A stretch of DNA of 11,686 nt from Gammaproteobacteria bacterium (GCA_013817465.1 JACDCP010000071.1:1-11686); one strand, 5' to 3'. Numbered from the stretch's first letter, positions 1 through 7,364 are shown. Notes: generated from the letters alone by a model not told the origin. Made by a program: numbers and translations.

Positions 1-2
1 TC

Positions 3-239
3 AGCCGCCAGTATGCGCCGGCGGAGTTCGTCAAGCAGGTCAAGGTCAGCTTCGAAGGCGAGGCAATATTCCAGGCCGAGACCAGCTTCGCGGTCAGCGA
101 GAATCCCAGCTTTCGCTTCTATTTCGTGCCGCAGCGCGAAGGGACGCTCACCGCCGAAGTGGTCGATACCGAAGGCAGGCATTTCAGCGAGAGCTATCAG
201 GTGTCGCCGGTGACCGGCACGGTTGCTGCCGGCAATTAG
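3..239 (+). CDS. SoxZ-like C-terminal domain of a SoxYZ-like carrier protein (5' truncated by window edge)
   Basis: An open frame enters from the left edge and ends at TAG 237-239, leaving 78 residues. The visible part is a SoxZ-type immunoglobulin-like beta domain: it runs through FVKQVKVSFEGE, then AETSFAVSENPSFRFYFVP, then a REGTLTAEVVDTEG stretch and a FSESYQVSP end. In sulfur oxidation SoxZ pairs with SoxY, which carries intermediates on a C-terminal cysteine arm. A family of fused SoxY-SoxZ carriers is known to occur beside PQQ-dependent dehydrogenases. The context here (xoxF, xoxG, xoxJ) makes that fused, quinoprotein-associated type more likely than a true sulfur-oxidation protein. 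The SoxY half would lie upstream and cannot be seen, so a free-standing SoxZ is possible. The protein is probably periplasmic. The next gene follows after 22 bases on the same strand. Confidence 0.75.
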   Translation, partial: SRQYAPAEFVKQVKVSFEGEAIFQAETSFAVSENPSFRFYFVPQREGTLTAEVVDTEGRHFSESYQVSPVTGTVAAGN

Positions 240-252
240 CCGGCTTGTCGGC

Positions 253-259
253 GGAGGGG
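253..259 (+). promoter_or_regulatory. Ribosome binding site supporting a GTG start at 262
   Basis: GGAGGGG sits just before the GTG at 262-264. The frame could also be opened at a TTG at 223, but that would overlap the SoxZ-like gene and lacks a comparable purine-rich box. The spacing of about 4 bases from GGAGG is a little short. Confidence 0.5.
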
Positions 260-261
260 CC

Positions 262-1221
262 GTGTCGGACCGCTGTCGAAAATCAGTCCTGCTTTCGCTG
301 CTGCTGCTGAGCGGTCCATCCAGCTTGGCGCAGTCCGCCGGCAACGACCCACCGGCTCCCGGTACCCACGTCTGGGTGGGAGCCCATCGGCTGCATCTCG
401 ATTGCCAGGGCACGGGCGCGCCAACAGTCGTGCTCGACTCCGGTCTCGGCGGCAACTCGCTCGACTGGTCGCTGGTTCAACCGGAAGTGGCGGCGTTTAC
501 GCGTGCCTGCGCCTACGACCGGGCCGGTTATGCATGGAGCGATCCGGGTCCGATGCCGCGCGACGACGTGAGTATCGTCAAAGATCTGGAGCACCTTCTC
601 GGCAATGGCAGCGTCGCGGCGCCCTATGTGCTCGTCGGCCATTCCCTCGGCGGGTTGATCGTGCAGGTCTATGCCCGGCAGAACCCGCAGAAAATCGCCG
701 GGCTGGTGCTCGTCGATGCCACGCATGAAGACCAGTTCCGTCGCCTCGAGGATGCGGCAACGCCGCCGGGCAAGGCGCGTCGGACGCACGTTGTGGTACA
801 CGACTCGTACCACGTGCCCGAGGGACTGCCGGACGAAGTCAGAGGGCTGGCCGATGCATTTTCGGCCCGGGCGCAGTCGATAATCGCGTCACGCAGCGAG
901 TTGAGTTATCTGCGAAGAAGAACGCGGTTGGCCGCATCAGGCGGCATGCTGCCGGACGTGCCGCTGGTCGTCATTTCGCATCATGTGATCGCCCCCGGCG
1001 CGCCCACGCGGGACAGCAGATGGGCGGAAATGTGGATGGAGATGCAGCGCGATCTGGCGACCCGGGCGCCCCGATCGAAGCACGTGATCGCCCGGACCGG
1101 GGACCACTATGTGCATGTCCGCGAGCCACAGATCGTCATCGATGCTGTGCGCGGCATCGTGGAGCAGCACCGGGTCGAACGGTTTCAGGGAGGCGGCGTC
1201 GCTACCCGCCCGAGATACTGA
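262..1221 (+). CDS. Exported alpha/beta-fold hydrolase
   Basis: Predicted 319 residues from the GTG start. The N-terminus is basic (SDRCRK), followed by a leucine-rich stretch and a likely cleavage near SLAQSA, so export to the periplasm or membrane is expected. The alpha/beta hydrolase features occur in order: an oxyanion-side DSGLGG near residue 60, the YDRAGYAWSDPG segment near 85-97, the nucleophile elbow GHSLGG with Ser128, a VDATHED strand end near 151, and GDHYVHVREP with the probable catalytic His282. The acid residue is not certain. This is the general esterase/peptidase-like superfamily, and the substrate cannot be read from the sequence. It follows the SoxYZ-like gene by 22 bases, so co-transcription is likely. 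Its last 37 bases overlap the 3' end of the convergent mxaL. Family assignment is secure; a role in alcohol metabolism is not shown. Confidence 0.85.
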   Translation: MSDRCRKSVLLSLLLLSGPSSLAQSAGNDPPAPGTHVWVGAHRLHLDCQGTGAPTVVLDSGLGGNSLDWSLVQPEVAAFTRACAYDRAGYAWSDPGPMPRDDVSIVKDLEHLLGNGSVAAPYVLVGHSLGGLIVQVYARQNPQKIAGLVLVDATHEDQFRRLEDAATPPGKARRTHVVVHDSYHVPEGLPDEVRGLADAFSARAQSIIASRSELSYLRRRTRLAASGGMLPDVPLVVISHHVIAPGAPTRDSRWAEMWMEMQRDLATRAPRSKHVIARTGDHYVHVREPQIVIDAVRGIVEQHRVERFQGGGVATRPRY

Positions 1222-2213
1222 CGCAATTCCGCCAGACTTGCGGACCCGAAAAGAATCAGCAGACACAGGAAGCACAACAGGGCGGGGATCCAGGCCAGGT
1301 TGGTCAGAACGGGTTCCTGGCTGGCGATTCGGGGATGCAGCAGACTACGCGCGAATGCTGCGCGTGTCGTCACAGGTAGATAATCGAGCCCGGTGTCGGC
1401 GGCGAGCTGGTGCAGATAGTTCTCGCGCAGCGATGACAGATGCTCGGTGCCGCGGGCGATGCGCTCCTGCACATCGGACGGGTCGATACCCACCATCGCC
1501 TCCCCGCCTTCCGTAGAGGGTCGACCGAGACTGTACCGGTCCACTTGCAGCACATCATCGTGCCCCCAGTAGCCGATCACCTGGTCATCTTCATCGAGGT
1601 ACGGGATAGGCGCAGGCACGGCGCCGCCGATGCCGGCAATCAGACCGGGTATCTCACCGGGCCGGCCGCGGAATTTTGGCCGGAATGTGTTATTGACCGG
1701 CGGTGCCTCATGGCCGTCGGTCATAAACACGAGATGCGGGCGCCGGGCACCACCGTCGCCGGCGAGCGATCCGAGCGTTTTGACGGTTTCGATGCCGGAG
1801 TAAAGACCCTTCGCGACCTCACTGCGGGCAGCCCATGTCATGCGCCAATCTATCCTGTCGAGCATCGTCGAGATGACGAGATAGTTATCGCAGACCTCCA
1901 CCGGCGCGAATAACAGGAACGTGCGATGCTCGGTGAATATGGCCAATCCGGCCCGGGATCCGCAGGGCATTTCCCGCAGCGCTTCGCTCACGAGCTGCCG
2001 GGCGAAGGCGAGCCGTCTGAGCCTGGTGCCGTTTGCGCCTGCGTCGGCGACATTCATGCTTCCCGTAATGTCCAGGACAAACACAAAATCGTAAACGTTT
2101 CTGCGGAGACTGAGCGTGGGATTGTTCAATGAAACGACGAGCAGCACGGTCGCAAGCAGCATCAGGGACAACCGTCCGCCCGGAATGGAAATCCATTTTC
2201 GAGGCATTTTCAT
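1185..2213 (-). CDS. mxaL: MxaL-like von Willebrand factor A domain membrane protein
   Basis: Predicted 342 residues. There is one hydrophobic segment near residues 15-32 and another near 305-325, which should place a vWA domain on the periplasmic side between two anchors. The metal-ion-dependent adhesion site reads DITGSM (Asp48, Thr50, Ser52), a Thr in place of the first Ser of the usual DxSxS. The later Asp is Asp166 in FMTDGHE. In methylotrophs MxaL acts with MxaA, MxaC and MxaK in activating methanol dehydrogenase, classically in calcium incorporation. The start ATG (2211-2213) overlaps the mxaK stop as ATGA, which implies translational coupling. This is the last gene of the minus-strand operon and its end overlaps the convergent hydrolase gene. 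The call rests on the vWA fold plus the mxaR-S-A-C-K-L order. Confidence 0.85.
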   Translation of the reverse strand: MKMPRKWISIPGGRLSLMLLATVLLVVSLNNPTLSLRRNVYDFVFVLDITGSMNVADAGANGTRLRRLAFARQLVSEALREMPCGSRAGLAIFTEHRTFLLFAPVEVCDNYLVISTMLDRIDWRMTWAARSEVAKGLYSGIETVKTLGSLAGDGGARRPHLVFMTDGHEAPPVNNTFRPKFRGRPGEIPGLIAGIGGAVPAPIPYLDEDDQVIGYWGHDDVLQVDRYSLGRPSTEGGEAMVGIDPSDVQERIARGTEHLSSLRENYLHQLAADTGLDYLPVTTRAAFARSLLHPRIASQEPVLTNLAWIPALLCFLCLLILFGSASLAELRQYLGRVATPPP

Positions 2214-2752
2214 GGGAGCGGTTCGCGAACCTGAATACCAGCGGCGGCGCGTGGGTTGTGCTCGGGATTGCGTTCTTCAGCAACCTCGGCCAGATCTGTC
2301 TCCGGAGCGATCGTCAGCGCCAGTTCCAGATTGAATTTTGCATTCCAGTCACCGCTGTCTGCGCGCAACAACTCGCGATAGTTCTGCTTGGCAAGCTCGA
2401 TGAGCGGAAAAGCCAGATCGTCAGCCTGGTTTTCCCTGAGCAGCAGTGCGCGACGGAGATACAGATTGGCCAGATTGAATTTGATGTCGGCCTGCAGTGG
2501 ATTGTCGGCCGGGACCTCGATGGCGGCGTAGGCTTTCAGCGCGACCTCAAAATCGGCCCGCTGTTGCAATGCATAGGCACGGGCGAACTGCAGACTCGGA
2601 TCGGTGAGATTCACGGCGTCGCCTGCCTGGATACGCACCAGGGCACGATTCAGTTGTGTCGCCCTCAGCAGATGATAACCGTCGTAGATCGCCGCCCCGA
2701 TGACAACGACGGCCAGCCAACCGATCAGCTTGCCACCCGTCAGCCAGCCCAT
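2210..2752 (-). CDS. mxaK: MxaK-like membrane-anchored helical repeat protein
   Basis: Predicted 180 residues from the ATG at 2750-2752. A longer frame extends upstream to 2818 but lies inside mxaC and looks unlike coding sequence. The chosen start follows a purine-rich GGGGAAGAGAAG box and immediately gives a membrane segment (about residues 9-23). The rest is alpha-helical with TPR-like spacing: FARAYALQQRADFEVALKAY near 56-75, then FNLANLYLRRALLL and NYRELLRADSGDWNAKFNLELAL. MxaK is a poorly characterised protein of the methanol dehydrogenase accessory set; a scaffold role between the vWA proteins is an inference from the repeats. The 5' end overlaps the mxaC 3' end by 13 bases, and the 3' end overlaps mxaL by 4 bases. 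The name depends largely on position between mxaC and mxaL, as the sequence family is weakly conserved. Confidence 0.8.
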   Translation of the reverse strand: MGWLTGGKLIGWLAVVVIGAAIYDGYHLLRATQLNRALVRIQAGDAVNLTDPSLQFARAYALQQRADFEVALKAYAAIEVPADNPLQADIKFNLANLYLRRALLLRENQADDLAFPLIELAKQNYRELLRADSGDWNAKFNLELALTIAPETDLAEVAEERNPEHNPRAAAGIQVREPLP

Positions 2753-3741
2753 CTTCTCTTCCCCAGAAGTTCGACGAGCAGAAGCGCGGACAGAAGCGCC
2801 AGGCTCACGGCAAAACACAATCGGGCTACGTCTCTACGCGGTACCAGATCAAGCGAGCGGATGGGCAGGCTCTGCAGCCGATTGACCTCGGCGATCGCGG
2901 TAGCGAGCGCATCGGGATCCTCCGCGTCAAACATCCGATAAGGCGTTTCGAGTGTGTTGAAGAAAGCATGCAGTGTGCGTGCCGGCGCTGTCTCGTCCCA
3001 CTCCCTGCGTGCTGCCGCCGCGCCGATATCCGGACTGTTGCGGGAGCTGATGTAGATCCAGTACAGAGCGACGCGATTGCGCTGCAACAGTCCGGCGATA
3101 TGCTCGCGTGTCGCCAGATCTAGCCTTGCCCCACCATCAGATATCAGCAATGCGAGGCGCGACCCCGTGTACGGTTGTTCATCGAACAGTTTCGTCGCTG
3201 CAATGATGCCGCTGCCCACATCGGTATCCGTCAGCCCCCGGCCGACGTTGCCCGCTGTTATCGCCGCCTGAATGGCATCGGTTTTGTCGGTCAGGGGCAG
3301 CACCTGGATGGGTTGCGCACTGAACACCAGCAAGGCGTACTGGTCGCTGCGCCGGGCGGCAACGAATTGTGAAAGGACACGGCGTGCCACGGCGCCTTTG
3401 GATTCGAAATTCCGTGCCTCGAGGAGATTATCGAACGGCTGTCCGCCGAACGGCTGATCCATGCTCCGGCTGCGATCCAGAAGCAGGACAATCTGGGCGC
3501 CTTCGCCGATACGCTCAACCTGGCTCGCTGGCAGGAATGGCCCGCTCAATCCCAACAGCAGTGACGCGATCAGCCCTGCCGAGATGAGACGCAGGGCGAC
3601 TTCCAGACTGTCGGACACCCGGTCTTCGGGCATCAGCATGAGGGCCGGATAACGAATGGTCGCGTTCGGGCGTGCGAGCAACGGCACGAGACAAAGCGGC
3701 AACAGCAGCAGCACCCAGGCATGATCGATTTCCAGATGCAT
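2740..3741 (-). CDS. mxaC: MxaC-like vWA domain protein (BatA/BatB-like)
   Basis: Predicted 333 residues starting MHLEIDHAWVLLLLPL. The frame stays open up to 4167, but that extension lies inside mxaA, is rich in Arg and Cys, and is rejected. The N-terminus has a short hydrophobic helix (8-22) and a second one (about 48-68), like the N-terminal part of BatA-type proteins. A vWA domain follows with an intact adhesion-site motif DRSRSM (Asp89, Ser91, Ser93), Thr171 in GLTDTD and Asp202 in ISDGG. A final membrane helix lies near 308-326. MxaC belongs to the set required for active calcium methanol dehydrogenase in methylotrophs. The start lies 8 bases after the mxaA stop, without a clear Shine-Dalgarno box, so translational coupling to mxaA is plausible. 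The end overlaps mxaK by 13 bases. Confidence 0.87.
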   Translation of the reverse strand: MHLEIDHAWVLLLLPLCLVPLLARPNATIRYPALMLMPEDRVSDSLEVALRLISAGLIASLLLGLSGPFLPASQVERIGEGAQIVLLLDRSRSMDQPFGGQPFDNLLEARNFESKGAVARRVLSQFVAARRSDQYALLVFSAQPIQVLPLTDKTDAIQAAITAGNVGRGLTDTDVGSGIIAATKLFDEQPYTGSRLALLISDGGARLDLATREHIAGLLQRNRVALYWIYISSRNSPDIGAAAARREWDETAPARTLHAFFNTLETPYRMFDAEDPDALATAIAEVNRLQSLPIRSLDLVPRRDVARLCFAVSLALLSALLLVELLGKRRWAG

Positions 3742-3749
3742 GGCCGGAG

Positions 3750-4706
3750 TCAGGGCCCGAGCCTGAGCGTGCTCCTTTCGATTCGACTGCACTGCCGGCA
3801 CAGAAACAGCAAGGCAGGCAGGGAACTGTCCGGCGGCACGACACCGTCCGCGTCCGAAAAGAACACTTTCCGCGACGCCGCGAATACTCGGGCAAACTCG
3901 GCGCGAAGATGGCCAAACCTTGGATGAGCCTCGAGAAACTCGTCGAGGTTTGCCGCAAAGACAACGCGTCCGGCCGTTTCGTTGACGGCCTGATGCACGA
4001 TTCTCAAGCCGGCTGCGTATTGTCCCGGCGTGTTCTTGCCGCGTTGCGATCGCTTCAATTCGCGGACAGCCGTGGCAAACGGCAACTTGCCGGCTGCGAA
4101 TACGGGCATGAGCCAGCGCCGGGCAGCACCGTACGCCAGCAACGAAAGCAGTCCCGAAACTAGCCATGAAAAGCGACGCTTTCGCTCTTCGACGGGAATC
4201 GGGGCCGGCGCACGATCCGGCTGCAGGGGCGAAAGCCCGGACGAATCCGGGCCGGCGTCGGGCGTGAGCGGTGTCACGGTAACCTGCAGTGCGGGCACCA
4301 GAGTCGTCAGGGGCTGCGTGTCGTCGGTGAAACCGAGATTGAGCTGGGGGAGGGTGACTGTTTCGAGCTGGCGCGGGGCATTGAGTATCTGGTAGGTGAA
4401 GACAAGGCGATAACGGCGGCCGTCTTCGATCGATTCAGTACGGATCTCCGGCGGAGCCAGCTCCAGCCAACGATTCAGCCGCCCGGACTTCGGCAGGCTG
4501 GCATTTTCCAGATGGTATTCGGCGCGCAAGCTCAGATGCACTTCACGGCGTAACGTGTCGCCGATGGCGTAACCGAAGGTGCGTGGCTCGACGACCTCCA
4601 GAGACAGAATCGCCTGGGCCTGCGCCGCCGCGGGCCAGACCAGCAATACGGCCAGAATGACTGCCGCGGGGGTTAGCAGGCTGTTGAAAAACTCTGTTTT
4701 AAACAT
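3750..4706 (-). CDS. mxaA: MxaA-like methanol dehydrogenase accessory protein
   Basis: Predicted 318 residues. It has a signal peptide or anchor (about 12-30, ending AAAQAQA) and a periplasmic beta-rich domain (about 32-148). A Pro/Asp-rich linker (about 148-175) leads to a second membrane helix (about 180-198) and a cytoplasmic helical tail ending with FLCRQCSRIER (Cys303, Cys306). This matches MxaA architecture. In methylotrophs MxaA mutants make inactive methanol dehydrogenase, and a role in calcium insertion has been proposed. The gene is followed 8 bases later by mxaC. Upstream, 89 bases separate it from the mxaS stop, the longest gap inside this operon; I see no convincing terminator there, but an internal promoter cannot be excluded. 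The start ATG (4704-4706) has only a short AGG close by. Confidence 0.85.
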   Translation of the reverse strand: MFKTEFFNSLLTPAAVILAVLLVWPAAAQAQAILSLEVVEPRTFGYAIGDTLRREVHLSLRAEYHLENASLPKSGRLNRWLELAPPEIRTESIEDGRRYRLVFTYQILNAPRQLETVTLPQLNLGFTDDTQPLTTLVPALQVTVTPLTPDAGPDSSGLSPLQPDRAPAPIPVEERKRRFSWLVSGLLSLLAYGAARRWLMPVFAAGKLPFATAVRELKRSQRGKNTPGQYAAGLRIVHQAVNETAGRVVFAANLDEFLEAHPRFGHLRAEFARVFAASRKVFFSDADGVVPPDSSLPALLFLCRQCSRIERSTLRLGP

Positions 4707-4795
4707 CCTGTTAGGCCACCGGATTTGCTAAAACAAGTCACATCGCTCACTACAACGCACTGTGGACCGGCACACAGGGGCATAACGCTTGAGGG

Positions 4796-5635
4796 TCAGC
4801 CGTAGAAATGTCGGGTCACCGCGTCCGCATCAAACCGGTTCTCGAGGAACAGCGGTTTCAGGCCGAAGCTCGAGAAGCAGTCGGTCAGGATTTTTGCCCG
4901 GCGAGCTACCGATTTCCGCAGCCGTTTGGCCAGCGACGGCCGCAGCAGCAGTGTCCGTCGGGCGCCGGTCTCCGGATCGATTATCCGTGCTACGCCGAAT
5001 TGCGGTGCCAGCGCTTCGGCACCATCCCGCAGGACGACGGGTACGACGGCGTGCGTCGCGAGAGTCGCCAGCAGCTCGCGCAGCAAGGCCAGCGCAAAGT
5101 GAAAATCCGAAACCAGGAAAACCAGGGCACGTGCTGCTGGCATTTGTTCGGCGGCCTGCAGAAGACCCAGCGAATTCCGCCCGGCAGGCACCAGTTGGCG
5201 CAAGTTTGCCGCCATGGCTGCGCCTGCCGTCTTTGACCTGGTCAGCGGCTGAGCAAGGTCCGGGCGAATATCGCTGTCACAACCGGCAAAGGCGAACAAA
5301 TCTCCGTTTCGATAAGCCGACCAGGCCAGGGATTCGGTGAAATCCGCCAGTACATCCATTTTCCGGCACTGACCCTCGACGCCCATCGAAGCGGACACAT
5401 CCGCGAGCACCCGGACCGGTATTGCGCTGCGTTGCCCGTAGACACGCACCATGATCTGGCCGAACGGGTCACGCAGGCTGGCGGCGACATCGAAGCGGCG
5501 CGGATCGGGCGCTCTGAGAAGTGTCGCGTGACCGCGAAACTCCATTCCGCCCCCGCGCTGGGTTCCCGGATGCGCGCCAGGCTGGGCGCCCCGGGCAGGC
5601 CACGGAATTCGATAGTGAAATGCTTCAATGTTCAT
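4796..5635 (-). CDS. mxaS: MxaS-like DUF58 (vWA-like) protein
   Basis: Predicted 279 residues from ATG 5633-5635; an in-frame GTG at 5666-5668 would add 11 residues. Neither start has a good ribosome site. The ATG start puts the typical FHYRIPWPARG...PGAHPG opening at the very N-terminus. Further on are GHATLLRAPDPRRFDVAASLRDPFG, a DVSASM adhesion-site-like motif (Asp79, Ser81, Ser83) and FLVSDFHF near residue 170. No membrane helix is evident, so the protein is probably cytoplasmic. DUF58 proteins commonly pair with MoxR-type AAA+ ATPases, and the partner lies just upstream (mxaR stop 77 bases before the start). In methylotrophs mxaS belongs to the methanol dehydrogenase operon with unknown biochemical activity; a chaperone-like role with MxaR is inferred. 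Confidence 0.85.
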   Translation of the reverse strand: MNIEAFHYRIPWPARGAQPGAHPGTQRGGGMEFRGHATLLRAPDPRRFDVAASLRDPFGQIMVRVYGQRSAIPVRVLADVSASMGVEGQCRKMDVLADFTESLAWSAYRNGDLFAFAGCDSDIRPDLAQPLTRSKTAGAAMAANLRQLVPAGRNSLGLLQAAEQMPAARALVFLVSDFHFALALLRELLATLATHAVVPVVLRDGAEALAPQFGVARIIDPETGARRTLLLRPSLAKRLRKSVARRAKILTDCFSSFGLKPLFLENRFDADAVTRHFYG

Positions 5636-5712
5636 TGTTGGAGCCGATCGAAAAGCGTCCGTGGACACGCCGGGACGAGCCGACAGTCGCGCGTCAGGCG
5701 GCTCGAGTAAGC

Positions 5713-6825
5713 TCAGGGCGCAGCCACCCTGCTCAGCACCTGACTGAGGAACTCGCCGACGAGCTCGGAGCGGCGCAATTCATAGACGGGCTTCAGGAAA
5801 ACGCGATGTGCGATGGCCGCAAGGAAAACCTGATGAATATCCTCAGGAGCCACCGCGTTGCGGCCCCGAAGCCAGGCAGCGATCCGTGCGGCCCGTAACA
5901 GCAGGCTCATCCCGCGCGGACTGACTCCGGCTTGAACAAACCGTTCGATATCCACGTCACTGATCCGGACGCCGAAGGCGCCCGGCACCGACGTCGCACG
6001 ACAAAGGTCCAGCGCGTAGGTCTGTAGAGTGGCGGTGGCTTGAACGTGGCTTTGCACGCTCGCAGCCACGTCGTTGAGCTGTTCATAAGCCACGAGCCCG
6101 TGCGGTAACCGTTCCAGCAGCGCGTCGACGTCGTGAAAACGGGTTTCGACCATGAGTCGGCGCTGCAATTCCGGATCGGCCGGCGCCCGGATCTCGAGCT
6201 CCATCAGAAAACGATCACGAGCCGCCGCCGGAATCTCGAAAGTCTCCTCTTTTTCGACCCTGTTTCGATCCGCATAGACCTGCAAATGCGGGAAGCGATA
6301 TTCGCGATCGAAGGCGGTAACGCTGCGCTCGGCCATCACGCGCAGCAGCAGGGAATGCATCTGCGGGCGGGCCCGGTTGACCTCATTGAAAAAAAAGGTC
6401 GACAGCGCTGCACCGTGTTTCAGCAAAGGTCCGGGCGCCACCCGGGGTTTGCCCTGTTCGTCGACGAAGGTGTGATAGATCAAGTCGCTGGGCATGAGAT
6501 CGATGGTGCCCTCGACCCGTTCGTAACCGCCGCCGATGAGGCGGGCGAGGCAACGCAGCATAGTGGTCTTGCCGACGCCCACGTCCCCCTCCAGCAATAC
6601 GTGGCCACGCCCAAATACGGCAATAACGAGCAGCCGAGCGACTTCTTCCTGTCCAAGGACAGTCGAATTGATCTCGCTCTCGAGCTTCAGGGCGGCGGAT
6701 CGCCAGGCGCCGAGATCAGAATCCGGCCGGACGATCCCCCGCGTGCTCACCGGGGTTTCAAGCAAAAACACAGCTCCCGCATACAGTCTGCGGTGATTCT
6801 GGGCGATTTGGCCGGGGGCGTCCAT
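5713..6825 (-). CDS. mxaR: MxaR, MoxR-family AAA+ ATPase
   Basis: Predicted 370 residues. The AAA+ core shows Walker A GDVGVGKT (80-87), a Walker B region FFFNEVNR (144-151), a sensor-1 region ADRNRVEKEET (about 185-195), the DRF arginine (204-206), and a C-terminal lid with SPRGMSLLLRAARIAAWLRGR. The family normally has an acidic DE in Walker B; here it is Asn147-Glu148. MoxR ATPases act as chaperones with vWA partners, and MxaR is the namesake from methanol dehydrogenase operons. It is the first gene of the minus-strand cluster and diverges from the xoxF unit. The start ATG 6823-6825 lacks a clear ribosome site, and the first 30 or so residues are not typical AAA+ sequence. A GTG at about residue 18, preceded by GGGAG, or one at residue 26, could be the true start. 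Confidence 0.9.
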   Translation of the reverse strand: MDAPGQIAQNHRRLYAGAVFLLETPVSTRGIVRPDSDLGAWRSAALKLESEINSTVLGQEEVARLLVIAVFGRGHVLLEGDVGVGKTTMLRCLARLIGGGYERVEGTIDLMPSDLIYHTFVDEQGKPRVAPGPLLKHGAALSTFFFNEVNRARPQMHSLLLRVMAERSVTAFDREYRFPHLQVYADRNRVEKEETFEIPAAARDRFLMELEIRAPADPELQRRLMVETRFHDVDALLERLPHGLVAYEQLNDVAASVQSHVQATATLQTYALDLCRATSVPGAFGVRISDVDIERFVQAGVSPRGMSLLLRAARIAAWLRGRNAVAPEDIHQVFLAAIAHRVFLKPVYELRRSELVGEFLSQVLSRVAAP

Positions 6826-6931
6826 GATTGCGGGAGAACGAAAGGGCTGTCATCGGGCTGAAGTCCTGCTAGTATTATGTGAATCAAGAACGACTCTAAA
6901 TCAATAAGATGAGCTGCAAACGGAATCTGAC
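6826..6931. promoter_or_regulatory. Divergent intergenic region with likely back-to-back promoters
   Basis: The 106 bases between mxaR and the small Cys protein gene must hold promoters for both directions unless they lie inside genes. The AT-rich box at 6873-6879 reads TATTAT on the plus strand and CATAAT on the minus strand, each 5 of 6 to the -10 consensus. On the minus strand a TTGATT at 6904-6899 lies 19 bases upstream of it, slightly long for a sigma-70 promoter. No good plus-strand -35 box is visible. The hexamer AATCAA occurs twice, at 6882-6887 and 6899-6904. No known regulator site is recognised. Confidence 0.35.
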
Positions 6932-7285
6932 ATGAGGCCCGGCTCGTGGATTCTGGCCTTGGCTGCGTTTTTGCCGCTCCTCGGCCAGGCGAATGACTTC
7001 CCGACACAGGCGCGTGTCGAATATGTGCTGCGCTGCATGGACTACCATGGGGAGCGGGTGTACGAGGTGCTGTATTCCTGTGTCTGCAGTATCGACCGGA
7101 TCGCCACCAGGTTCAGCTATGAGGATTACGTGAAAGCGGAAGTCCTTGCCCAGCTGCGATCCACGGCGGGGGAACGGGGCGGCGTGTTTCGCGACCCCGA
7201 GGGAGCGGAACAGTTGGCCAGGAAGTACGTCGAGGTCACCGAAGCCGCCGAAGAATCCTGTTTCAGTTCTCCCGAGCCGCCATGA
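6932..7285 (+). CDS. Small exported four-cysteine protein, first gene of the xoxF unit
   Basis: Predicted 117 residues. The signal peptide is MRPGSWILALAAFLPLLGQA with likely cleavage after Ala20, leaving about 97 residues. The mature part holds Cys35, Cys50, Cys52 and Cys110, with the core YVLRCMDYHG, LYSCVCSIDRIA, FSYEDYVKAE, GVFRDPEG and a final EESCF. In the periplasm these cysteines could form two disulfides or a metal site; there is no CxxCH, so it is not a c-type cytochrome. I recall similar small proteins beside other quinoprotein dehydrogenase genes but cannot name a characterised family. The gene lies 91 bases upstream of xoxF on the same strand, so co-transcription is likely. Its ribosome site is weak (CGGAA). 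Function unknown: an accessory role for XoxF is inferred from position only. Confidence 0.8.
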   Translation: MRPGSWILALAAFLPLLGQANDFPTQARVEYVLRCMDYHGERVYEVLYSCVCSIDRIATRFSYEDYVKAEVLAQLRSTAGERGGVFRDPEGAEQLARKYVEVTEAAEESCFSSPEPP

Positions 7286-7287
7286 AG

Positions 7288-7338
7288 GCGTTTGTTTATC
7301 AGTGACAAGTTGATGTGCTCGCCGCCGCTGGCAAACGC
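7288..7338 (+). repeat. Inverted repeat upstream of xoxF
   Basis: GCGTTTG (7288-7294) is the exact reverse complement of CAAACGC (7332-7338), with 37 bases between them. The arms lie in the 91-base gap before xoxF and could form an mRNA stem or a spaced operator. It may be chance in GC-rich DNA. Confidence 0.3.
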
Positions 7339-7364
7339 TGCGGCAATTGGGTTTCGACAATAAC

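Noticed and set aside
283..813. A 176-codon open frame antisense to the hydrolase
   Set aside because: The plus-strand frame has the GHSLGG elbow, a catalytic His region and a signal peptide; the antisense frame has no domain.
2753..2818. A 22-residue N-terminal extension of mxaK
   Set aside because: It lies inside mxaC, is Arg/Ser-rich, and the ATG at 2752 has a purine-rich ribosome site and directly precedes the membrane helix.
3742..4167. A 142-residue N-terminal extension of mxaC
   Set aside because: It lies wholly inside mxaA in another frame, is rich in Arg and Cys, and the typical MxaC N-terminus starts at the ATG at 3741.
4707..4795. Possible extra small gene or promoter between mxaS and mxaA
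   Set aside because: The 89-base gap shows no open frame with a ribosome site and no clear -35/-10 pair.
6133..6861. A 242-codon open frame antisense to mxaR
   Set aside because: The minus strand encodes an AAA+ ATPase with all core motifs; the plus-strand frame shows none and is a codon-bias shadow.
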